A stretch of 64,000 nt of DNA from Ardenticatenaceae bacterium (GTDB taxonomy: Bacteria; Chloroflexota; Anaerolineae; Promineifilales; Promineifilaceae). The notes beneath the pieces are model-generated. The model searched no databases. It was not told the origin of the DNA and saw only the letters and a list, made by a program, of their open reading frames with translations. The stretch covers positions 221,166 through 285,165 of the forward strand of contig JACKBU010000004.1 in NCBI GenBank assembly GCA_020634395.1, written 5' to 3'. This document shows positions 57,540 to 64,000 of this stretch, in pieces (the first letter of the stretch is position 1; every line of letters starts with the position of its first letter). The position numbers were made by a program, and so were the translations under genes.

Positions 57540-58532
57540 TCAGGAGGAGTTGCCGCCTGTAACGAGGTCAGCGAAGACGACAATCCGGTGGGTGTTGATC
57601 TGGTATGGGTAACATGAAATAAGGGTGACCTGAGCATGATCGGTGGGGTCCATGACAGACACGGCCGTTGGTTCTACCACCTCAACTTGGCGCACCACAT
57701 AGGTATACGATTGCCGTTCGGTGGAGATAACAATTTCGTCACCCGGGGTTAGTTTATCGAGGTGGCGGAAGATTTCGCCAAAAATATCGTTGTGGGCGGC
57801 CAGAACCAGATTACCTTCCTGGCCCGGTTGGGCAGCATTGACAAGCTGGCCGACGCCTTTTTTGAGCTGGTCCCAGTCTACGCCCTGTACAATGGTGCTG
57901 TCTACGGCGATGGCCGGAATTTCCACGCGGCGGGCCTGCTCCGGGCCGGGGGTGGGAATGGGTGGCGGGATGTAGGCGTTGATGGCGGGCATCAGATGGG
58001 CGGGGATGTCGCCGGCTTCGCCGGCTTCGGCGGGACGGCCGTCTACCGGTGGCTTATGGCCGCTGGGCAGCACCACCAGCCCGATGATCGGTGTGGCTGT
58101 GGGCGTGGGCAAAGCCACGCTGGCGACCTGGACCTGCTGTGCTTCCATTAATTCCTGGTTCAGTTCTTGCCGCGTCAGCCATAAGCCGCCCAGGACAAAG
58201 ATCAGCCCAATCACAGCGCCAATCTCGATAAACAACAAAAACTTGTTGGCGATCCAGCGCCATTGAATACCTGGGCGATCCGGTTCGGGCTGTGTCTCAC
58301 TGCTGTCTGGTTCCAGCAGATAATTGCGCATAGCTCCGGTTGGTGAGGCTTCCGGGCGGGGCAGCGGCGGCGGTGTCGGGTGGGGAGGTGTCAGACCATC
58401 GACGATGACGAGACGGCCGTCTTGCTGCAACCGTTCGAGGCGCTGCAGCCTCTGCTGCCGCTTCTTGCGATACAACAGTTGCTCCAACTCCTTCACCGAC
58501 AGATCATCAGCTTTCCGGTCGCTCATAGACAT
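57540..58532 (-). CDS. Sortase, class D/E-like
   Basis: A 330-residue transpeptidase that would join surface proteins or pilins to the wall. The N-terminal cytoplasmic region (about 1-90) is charged and Pro-rich; one membrane helix follows (about 95-125: LLFIEIGAVIGLIFVLGGLW), then a P-rich stem. The catalytic domain has the His in NLVLAAHNDIFG near residue 245 and the Cys and Arg in VTLISCYPYQINTHRIVVFA near 305. The TLxSCYP pattern fits class D/E. It supports a single-membraned envelope. It is flanked by a GT-C gene upstream and infC downstream. Confidence 0.9.
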   Translation of the reverse strand: MSMSDRKADDLSVKELEQLLYRKKRQQRLQRLERLQQDGRLVIVDGLTPPHPTPPPLPRPEASPTGAMRNYLLEPDSSETQPEPDRPGIQWRWIANKFLLFIEIGAVIGLIFVLGGLWLTRQELNQELMEAQQVQVASVALPTPTATPIIGLVVLPSGHKPPVDGRPAEAGEAGDIPAHLMPAINAYIPPPIPTPGPEQARRVEIPAIAVDSTIVQGVDWDQLKKGVGQLVNAAQPGQEGNLVLAAHNDIFGEIFRHLDKLTPGDEIVISTERQSYTYVVRQVEVVEPTAVSVMDPTDHAQVTLISCYPYQINTHRIVVFADLVTGGNSS

Positions 58533-58646
58533 AATGATAAAACGAAACGGCGATTTTGCAAGATGGGATGGAATGGGCCGTGGATTTTCACGGCTAGAGC
58601 GGATTTCCGCTGCTAATTTAAAGAATCGGCGTTCATCAGCATCCGA

Positions 58647-60635
58647 TCACTCTTCGATTGGCGGCGTGATGATGAGGGGGGCGCCGGTGGCAAAGGTTTC
58701 GCCGGTTTGGGAGGGCAGACGCTCCAGCGAGGCGCGATCGTAAATGCCGGTGATGGTGGCGTAAGCGCCGGCAGGCGTTTGCGGTGGAACGGTAATGGTA
58801 TGCAGCTGCAAAAAGACGTCGCCGGGCTGCCAGGCCCAGGAAGGTGCGTCGAGGGAGTCTTGCTGCGCCAGCACGCTGCCTTCCGGCGTGAGCACCTGGG
58901 TGAAAAAGACGGTGTCCGGCGTAAAAGTGGGCGGCACGACGGGACCGATACGAGCTGGATCAATCACCTGCCAGGTGGTCTGGTAAACGGCCGTTTCCCC
59001 CGCCACCACCTCGCCCGCCAGCCAACGGCCGTCCAGCAGACGCACGGCATCACCAAAGGTGGCAACGGCCGTTTCGTTTGCAGCCACCGGATTGGTGGCC
59101 AGTTCGTAGAGCGTAAACCCTGGATCCAGGTCATCAGGGCGCAGCGATTGGGAATCGAGCGGGCGCAGGAAGGGATTGAAGGCGGGATCAGGCGGCGTGG
59201 AAGTGGGGATAAGGGCGTAGCCGCCTGCGCCGCCCGGCCAGAGCAGGGCGCGGCGCGCATCCACCCAGTGCAAATCGGCGGCGGCGTGGGGGCGCAGCAC
59301 CAGGGCGATGGAACTGTCGTGGGCCGGGCCAGGGTAGACGGTGGACATGACGATGGGCGGCGGCGTTTCTTGCGCGGCCAAATAATCCAGCGCGGCCACC
59401 AGATTCACCTGATACGCGCCCCGCACCTCGGGCATGTTGGCCCAGCGCACAAAATAATCGCGCCCGCTGACGAATCCGGCGACAGCCAGCCAGAGCAGGG
59501 CGGCGGCAATGAGAATTGGCCGTTTCGAGATGGGTCCAAGCTTGGAGACGGGACCCATCTGCGAGCGAAATAGGCCCATAAATCCTATGGCGGGCAGCAG
59601 GTAGACGGCGGGCAGGGCAGCCAAATTGCGCGTGGTGTTGGCGGTGGCCCCGGTGATGAGCGAAGGCAGGATGCCCGCGCCAAACCAGAGCAGCAGGAAG
59701 GCGAAAGGCGGTTTTTTCCAGTTCCACAGGCAAACCAGCAGACCGAGCAGGAAGAAAACGGCCGTCACCGCCTCAAACACCGGCCGTCCGGGGATGTTGT
59801 ACGCCAGGAATTGGTCGCCATAACCGGGCCAGACGAAGGCCAGCAGTGCGCCGGAAACGTTGGCAAAAACGGGGCGCAGGTTGCCAGAACGCAGGTCTTG
59901 CAGCGGACCATCCAGCATGTCCAGCCGCGTCAGCGCCTCCGGGTGGGCGCGCAGATAGACGAACATGGGCGTTACCAGCAGCCCGGCCAGCAGCAGCCCC
60001 AGCAACACCGGCTGCCAGACGCGGCGGAAGGTGGTTCGCTGCACCAGGGCCAGGTAGAGCAAAAAGGCGGGGAACATGAGCCAGGCCACGCGCGCGGCCA
60101 GGTAAATGTGCAGCGTAAAGGCCACAGAAACGCCAAATCCGGCGGCGGCCAGCCAGCGGCGGCGGGATTGCTCCGGCGACGCGATGATGACCTGCCAGAA
60201 GAACCAGACGGCCGTCGCCGTAAAAAAGGGCAGCATCCCGGCGCGCAGGGCTTCGCGGCTGGTAGCCAGGGGCCAAAAGGAGACGGCCGTCAGCGCCGCG
60301 CCCAGCAGCGCCGTGGGCCGGTCAAACGCCCGCGCTGCCCAGAGGTAGGTGACGGCGATGGCCGCTACGCCGAAAATCACATTGACCAGCCGCAGGGCCA
60401 GCAGCCCTTCGCCCAAGAGGGCCATGCTCAGGGCGACGGTGTAGCTGTAGAGCGGTTCGCTGCCGTAGTTGAGGGGAAAGTAGAAGAGGTAAACGCCGTC
60501 CAGCACGCCCAGGGCTTCACGGCCGTGATTGGCTTCGTCGTGGGTGAGGCCGGGGGGAACGGCCGTTAACTGCCAGGCGCGCAGGGCAAAGGCCAGCAAG
60601 AGGATGAGCGCGAGGAGCAGCAGAGAGCGTTTCAC
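58647..60635 (-). CDS. GT-C glycosyltransferase paralogue D with repeat-derived loop
   Basis: A 662-residue membrane glycosyltransferase similar to paralogues B and C. The acidic motif is PGLTHDEANHGREALGVLDG near residue 32. About eleven helices are followed by a C-terminal beta-sandwich (about 520-662). The first loop (WFFWQVIIASPEQSRRRWL, near 155) is short here. The second loop near 375 has MGPVSKLGPISKRP, encoded by the hairpin at 59,528-59,560. It stands upstream of the sortase gene on the same strand with 114 nt between. Confidence 0.86.
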   Translation of the reverse strand: MKRSLLLLALILLLAFALRAWQLTAVPPGLTHDEANHGREALGVLDGVYLFYFPLNYGSEPLYSYTVALSMALLGEGLLALRLVNVIFGVAAIAVTYLWAARAFDRPTALLGAALTAVSFWPLATSREALRAGMLPFFTATAVWFFWQVIIASPEQSRRRWLAAAGFGVSVAFTLHIYLAARVAWLMFPAFLLYLALVQRTTFRRVWQPVLLGLLLAGLLVTPMFVYLRAHPEALTRLDMLDGPLQDLRSGNLRPVFANVSGALLAFVWPGYGDQFLAYNIPGRPVFEAVTAVFFLLGLLVCLWNWKKPPFAFLLLWFGAGILPSLITGATANTTRNLAALPAVYLLPAIGFMGLFRSQMGPVSKLGPISKRPILIAAALLWLAVAGFVSGRDYFVRWANMPEVRGAYQVNLVAALDYLAAQETPPPIVMSTVYPGPAHDSSIALVLRPHAAADLHWVDARRALLWPGGAGGYALIPTSTPPDPAFNPFLRPLDSQSLRPDDLDPGFTLYELATNPVAANETAVATFGDAVRLLDGRWLAGEVVAGETAVYQTTWQVIDPARIGPVVPPTFTPDTVFFTQVLTPEGSVLAQQDSLDAPSWAWQPGDVFLQLHTITVPPQTPAGAYATITGIYDRASLERLPSQTGETFATGAPLIITPPIEE
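59528..59560. repeat. Intragenic hairpin of the GATGGGTCC word family
   Basis: AGATGGGTCC at 59528-59537 pairs with GGACCCATCT at 59551-59560 around CCAAGCTTGG-like sequence. It resembles the intergenic element at 9262-9294 (GATGGGACC and CCAAGATTGG words) and encodes GPVSKLGPISK in paralogue D. Confidence 0.8.
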
Positions 60636-60653
60636 CGAAAGTTGGTAGTTGCT

Positions 60654-60701
60654 AGTTGGTAGTTGTTAGGGGGGAGGTCTAACCACTAACAACTGCCAAC
60701 T
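60654..60701. repeat. Intergenic hairpin of TAGTTGG words
   Basis: AGTTGGTAGTTGTTAG at 60654-60669 pairs with CTAACAACTGCCAACT at 60686-60701 with one mismatch. It lies just before the paralogue D start and at the very end of the methyltransferase gene, whose TGA is next to it. Confidence 0.82.
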
Positions 60702-60702
60702 A

Positions 60703-61533
60703 TCAACTGTCTTTTTCCCCTATCGCGAAGACTTCGCGCTCGAAGAACCAGCGGAAGGGGGGCACGTCAAAGGCGAGGCGGCGCAGCCCGGCCATCAGGG
60801 CGCTTTCCTGCCGGTTTTGCGGCGGGGAATCCAGCCATACTTTGGCTTTGAAGCCGGCGGCGTTAAGGGCTTTCTTCATGCTGCGCATATCTTGTTCGTT
60901 GACGTGGACGTCGAGGTTAACGGCCGTTATCGCCCGTGGGTCTTTGGGATACTTGTTGCCTTCACCCAGCAGGGTGCGCACGCGGCGCACCCAGGGATAA
61001 GCGTATTTGTCGTACCAGCGGTTGGGGGCGGTGTGGATGATGAAACGGCCGTCATCCTTTAACACCCGGCGTACTTCCAGCATGGCAGCGTGCAGTTCCC
61101 ACGGATACAGATGCTCTACCACGTCGAACATCAACACCCGGTCGAAATAGCCGCTGGGAAACGGTAAGTACTTGGCGTCGGAGCGGCAGACACCGGCTTT
61201 GACGCGGGCCGGATCTTGACCGGCTTCGGCCATTTTTGTGCGCTCGGCGTCGATCACGTCCTGGCTCATGCCCGTGGCTGCGTCGGCATAGTCGATGCCG
61301 TACGCTTCAATACCCATTTCCATACAATGGCGCAGAATTTCTCCACGGCCGCAGCCCACGTCCAAAATACGCATATCGGCCGTCACCTCGGCCATAGCAA
61401 ACGAATCTTTCAGGCGGCGCGAAAGCTGCACGCCTTCCGATTCGATAAAGACATCATATCCTTCGCAGGCTGTTAGAAAATACTCTTCCGTGTAGAGTGT
61501 GGAAGGTAACGACTTGTTATTTTGATCATCCAT
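60703..61533 (-). CDS. Class I SAM-dependent methyltransferase
   Basis: A 276-residue methyltransferase. SAM-binding motif I is MRILDVGCGRGEILRHCMEM near residue 56, and DVVEHLYPWELHAAMLEVRR near 140 with VLKDDGRFIIHTAPN are the later strands. The C-terminal part may bind substrate. The ATG at 61533 (MDDQNNKSLPSTLYTEEYF) is chosen; an upstream frame to 61,608 lacks similarity. The protein resembles methyltransferases found among cell-surface sugar genes, which fits the GT-C neighbourhood, but the substrate is unknown. Confidence 0.85.
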   Translation of the reverse strand: MDDQNNKSLPSTLYTEEYFLTACEGYDVFIESEGVQLSRRLKDSFAMAEVTADMRILDVGCGRGEILRHCMEMGIEAYGIDYADAATGMSQDVIDAERTKMAEAGQDPARVKAGVCRSDAKYLPFPSGYFDRVLMFDVVEHLYPWELHAAMLEVRRVLKDDGRFIIHTAPNRWYDKYAYPWVRRVRTLLGEGNKYPKDPRAITAVNLDVHVNEQDMRSMKKALNAAGFKAKVWLDSPPQNRQESALMAGLRRLAFDVPPFRWFFEREVFAIGEKDS

Positions 61534-61735
61534 CAGTTCGATTTCAACTTTTTGCGCAAAATATCGGGCATTATATGGCAGTGACCTACTGGCGTCAAAA
61601 CACCCCAACCTTATTTCCTATGTTCCTATGGCTGGTCTCTGCCTATACTACAAGCAGGCCAACACGCAGTTTGAGCTGTTTTATTGGTAACAGAAGCGTC
61701 CACGAAAGCGCGTGGACCATATCAGGTGAAAACAT

Positions 61736-63136
61736 ATGACCTCTAAGAGTCTAGAGAAAATTTTAGCCCCCGTGATGAAATTTGAGGGCCTGGGCGTGCC
61801 TATTGGCCTGGTGCAAGACATCATTTTCCGCTTGCTTTTCAACGAGGGAGAGGCCAGCGTTGCCCGTGTTTCTACGGTGCTGGGCATCCATGCCAGCGTC
61901 GCAGATGATTTGTTGAGCCGGATGAAGCAGGAGCATCTGGTGGAGATTACCAAAGCCGGTTCGATTGGCAGCCTGAGTTTTACGTACAGCCTGACTGATG
62001 CCGGCACGAAACGGGCGCGGGATGGTTTTGATCGCAGTCAGTATGTGGGCCGGGTGCCGGTATCTCTGGATGATTATTCCACAGCGATTCTGGCGCAGAC
62101 GAGCGGTAGCCGCAGGGTATCGCCCGGCCAGGTGCAGCAGGCGTTGTCCCATCTGATCCTGCCCGATAATTTTCACCGGCGGATTGGCCCGGCTGTTAAT
62201 TCCGGTTCATCGCTGTTTTTGTATGGCCCGCCGGGAAACGGTAAGACGACGATTGCGGAGGCGATTGCCAAGCTGCTGGCTAAGGATGATCCTATCTGGC
62301 TGCCGGATTCTGTGGTTGTCGGCGGGCAAATTATTCGTATTTTTGACCCGCTGGTGCACATTCCGCTCAACGACGACGAGATCAGTTTGTATGTGAATCC
62401 TTATGGCAAGAGTGGGAGTACCGACAAATTAAAGGTGGACAAGCGGTGGCGGCTGTTCCAACGGCCGTCTGTCATGGTCGGCGGCGAGCTGACGATGGAC
62501 GCCCTGGACCTGCGCTACGAACCCATCGCCAAAGTTTACGAAGCGCCGCTGCAAATGAAGGCCAACGGCGGCATGTTCCTCATCGATGACTTTGGCCGCC
62601 AGCAAATGCGCCCCCAAGAACTGCTTAACCGCTGGATTGTGCCCCTGGAAAGCAGCATCGACTTTTTGCGCCTGCAGTCCGGCCAATCGGTAGAAGTGCC
62701 CTTCCAGCAGCTCATCGTCTTTTCCACCAACCTGGACCCCAACGACCTGGTGGACGATGCCTTCCTGCGCCGTATCCAGATGAAAGTGCTGGTGGGCAGC
62801 CCCGACGAAAAGCTGTTTTACCAGATTTTCCTGGCCGTTTGTAAGCAGTACAACGTGCCGTTCGACAAACGTTCCTTTGTCCACCTGCTGCAAAAGTGGT
62901 ACCGGGACGCCAGCCGGGTGATGCAGTCCGTGCATCCGCGTGACATTGTCAAGATTGTGATGGCCTTGTGCGACTATGAAAGCATACCGGTGCGATTGAC
63001 GCCGGATCTGGTAGATGAGGCCTGTTTTAGCTACTTTGTGGATGAGACGGCATCTGTGGCCTGGGTATCGCCGGTTCAGCTGAATGGTGCGGCGCGCCAT
63101 CCACAGGCGGCCACGGCCGTTTCCATCCCCGCCTGA
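61736..63136 (+). CDS. AAA-type ATPase with N-terminal winged helix
   Basis: A 466-residue ATPase. Residues about 15-100 look like a winged-helix domain (VARVSTVLGIHASVADDLLS). Walker A is LYGPPGNGKTTIAEAIAKLL near residue 162 and Walker B is GGMFLIDDFGRQ near 278, with a sensor Asn in VFSTNLDPNDL near 325. It resembles MoxR-like or type II secretion-linked ATPases. No pilus or secretion gene is beside it. The role is unknown; ATP-driven remodelling of a complex is the safe statement. Confidence 0.85.
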   Translation: MTSKSLEKILAPVMKFEGLGVPIGLVQDIIFRLLFNEGEASVARVSTVLGIHASVADDLLSRMKQEHLVEITKAGSIGSLSFTYSLTDAGTKRARDGFDRSQYVGRVPVSLDDYSTAILAQTSGSRRVSPGQVQQALSHLILPDNFHRRIGPAVNSGSSLFLYGPPGNGKTTIAEAIAKLLAKDDPIWLPDSVVVGGQIIRIFDPLVHIPLNDDEISLYVNPYGKSGSTDKLKVDKRWRLFQRPSVMVGGELTMDALDLRYEPIAKVYEAPLQMKANGGMFLIDDFGRQQMRPQELLNRWIVPLESSIDFLRLQSGQSVEVPFQQLIVFSTNLDPNDLVDDAFLRRIQMKVLVGSPDEKLFYQIFLAVCKQYNVPFDKRSFVHLLQKWYRDASRVMQSVHPRDIVKIVMALCDYESIPVRLTPDLVDEACFSYFVDETASVAWVSPVQLNGAARHPQAATAVSIPA

Positions 63137-63182
63137 TCATTTCCTACAGACCACCCATTTCCTACCTCTGGTCGGAGCCGAT

Positions 63183-63206
63183 AGGGGCGCTAGCAACAGC
63201 GCCCCT
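63183..63206. terminator. Bidirectional terminator between AAA ATPase and thiolase
   Basis: AGGGGCGCT at 63183-63191 pairs exactly with AGCGCCCCT at 63198-63206, followed by GTTTCTTTTC on the plus strand. It lies between convergent genes and probably serves the AAA ATPase gene, perhaps both. Confidence 0.88.
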
Positions 63207-63223
63207 GTTTCTTTTCCCGCAGT

Positions 63224-64000
63224 CTAGCTTTCCATCTCCACCGCCAGGGCTACCGCCTCGCCGCCGCCCAGGCAAAGGGCGGCAATGCCGCGCCGCAGGC
63301 CGCGATGCTGCAAGGCATAGAGCAGCGTGACCAGCACGCGCGCGCCGCTGGCCCCGATGGGATGTCCCAGAGCGACTGCCCCGCCGTTGACGTTCACCTT
63401 GTCCCAGTTCCAATCATAGCCGTTTTGCTGCAGCTCTACGCCGTTGGCCAGGGCCTGGGCGGCGAAAGCTTCGTTTAGCTCGATGAGGTCCACGTCGGCC
63501 AGCGCCCAGCCCAGGCGGTCCAGCAGTTTGGGGATGGCGCGCGCCGGGGCGGCAAACAACCACATCGGCTCAACGGCCGTCAGCGTGTAACCGACGATGC
63601 GGGCCAGCGGCTGGAGGTTTTGCCTTTCAGCTTCCGCGCGGGTAGTGAGAACCAGGGCGGCCGCGCCATCGTTGAGGCCGGGGGCGTTGCCGGCGGTGAC
63701 GGCTCCTTCTTTTTCGAAGGCGGGCGGCAGTTTGGCCAGTTGTTCCAGGCTGGTTTCCAGGGTGTAACGGCCGTCCGCAAAACTGGCGCGAATCGGTTCA
63801 TCGACGGTGATGCGGGTGGTGGCTTTGCGGGACCGCACCTCGACCGGCACGATTTCGGCGGCGAAACGGCCGTTGGCCGTGGCCTGCGCCGCTTTTTCGT
63901 GGCTGCGCAGGGCAAATTCATCCATCTCCTGCCGCGAGACTTCAAACTGCTTGGCGATAAATTCGGCGGCGTTGCCCATCGGCCAATCCTGGAAGGCGCA
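63224..64000 (-). CDS. Acetyl-CoA C-acetyltransferase (thiolase), N-terminal part beyond the right edge
   Basis: The visible 258 residues are the C-terminal two-thirds of a thiolase, which joins or splits acetyl-CoA units in fatty acid or polyhydroxybutyrate metabolism. Catalytic motifs are the His in NVNGGAVALGHPIGASGAR near the visible residue 198 and the last Cys in IAALCLGGGEAVALAVE; the family usually has C-I-G-G-G there. The first Cys lies outside the window. LNEAFAAQALANGVEL near 160 is conserved. It could feed storage-lipid metabolism together with WS/DGAT, but that is inference. Confidence 0.93.
   Translation of the reverse strand, partial: CAFQDWPMGNAAEFIAKQFEVSRQEMDEFALRSHEKAAQATANGRFAAEIVPVEVRSRKATTRITVDEPIRASFADGRYTLETSLEQLAKLPPAFEKEGAVTAGNAPGLNDGAAALVLTTRAEAERQNLQPLARIVGYTLTAVEPMWLFAAPARAIPKLLDRLGWALADVDLIELNEAFAAQALANGVELQQNGYDWNWDKVNVNGGAVALGHPIGASGARVLVTLLYALQHRGLRRGIAALCLGGGEAVALAVEMES

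Larger units (their letters stand above)
1096..63873. repeat. Highly iterated palindrome ACGGCCGT, about 148 scattered copies
   Basis: The 8-base palindrome ACGGCCGT recurs throughout the window, first at 1096-1103 and last at 63866-63873. A hand count gives about 148 copies, roughly one per 430 bases. At 60% G+C about 2 would be expected by chance. Copies lie mostly inside genes on both strands and also between genes; some are close together (two within 17 bases near 49,031-49,047). None was found in uvrC, in the infC-rpmI-rplT operon or in the visible part of ilvD. The pattern resembles HIP1 (GCGATCGC) of cyanobacteria. The count is by eye and may be off by several percent. Confidence 0.93.

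Noticed and set aside
49298..60635. Glycosyltransferase repeats as transposon copies
   Set aside because: The genes are diverged paralogues without terminal repeats or a transposase; only the small loop inserts look mobile.
1..64000. tRNA, rRNA or known riboswitches
   Set aside because: I looked for tRNA-like cloverleaf and T-loop sequences and conserved riboswitch cores in the gaps and saw none; a covariance-model scan would be decisive.

Overview
The window looks like a chromosomal stretch of a high-G+C, probably single-membraned filamentous Chloroflexota (Anaerolineae or Ardenticatenia type). I infer this from gene style rather than from a marker-gene comparison: several GT-C glycosyltransferases with C-terminal beta-sandwich domains, a sortase, Thr/Pro-rich lipoproteins, three clustered M42 aminopeptidases and a very large GAF-domain histidine kinase. 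No rRNA, tRNA, prophage, insertion sequence or CRISPR array was seen. Both ends cut genes: ilvD at the left and a thiolase at the right.

Layout. 1-7.5 kb: ilvD behind a toxin-antitoxin pair whose PemK/MazF-like toxin is frameshifted, then RidA, a double GNAT, an ICMT-like methyltransferase, a degenerate site-2-protease-like protein, OsmC, a DNA glycosylase and a formyltransferase. 7.5-17.8 kb: YggX-like protein, a radical SAM selenoprotein whose reading frame continues through UGA into a Cys-Sec-Ala-Glu-Pro tail, a beta-propeller lipoprotein, an ATP-grasp enzyme preceded by a 12-unit 21-bp tandem repeat, PPK2, and a plus-strand run of a hypothetical protein, RDD protein, wax ester synthase/DGAT and two membrane proteins. 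17.9-25.5 kb: an ABC exporter (ATPase plus FtsX-type permease) divergent from a TetR regulator with a candidate operator between them, a GAP-family protein and two more FtsX-type permeases. 25.7-36.8 kb: uvrC, an OB-fold lipoprotein, a kinase-fold protein, DUF456, three M42 aminopeptidases and a GH13 enzyme. 37-45 kb: DUF1269, MFS transporter, AbgT transporter, M20 peptidase, TrmA-like protein without its catalytic Cys, CPBP protein and a SWIM-type zinc protein. 45-61.5 kb: giant sensor kinase, four GT-C glycosyltransferases, a sortase and the infC-rpmI-rplT operon, then a methyltransferase. 61.7-64 kb: AAA ATPase and thiolase.

Two sequence-level phenomena run through the whole window. First, the palindrome ACGGCCGT occurs about 148 times by hand count (about one per 430 bp, against about 2 expected at 60% G+C). 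It resembles the HIP1 palindrome of cyanobacteria and leaves Thr-Ala-Val, (Asn/Asp)-Gly-Arg or Arg-Pro footprints in proteins, yet it is absent from uvrC, infC-rpmI-rplT and the visible part of ilvD. Second, many gene junctions carry hairpins built from short repeated words such as GGAGATT, GTGATGC or TAGTTGG. Copies of these or similar elements also sit in frame inside glycosyltransferase genes, at the same two loop positions in related paralogues.

The strongest single-gene result is the selenoprotein at 7.9-9.25 kb, supported by a family-typical tail and a hairpin that fits a bacterial SECIS element.
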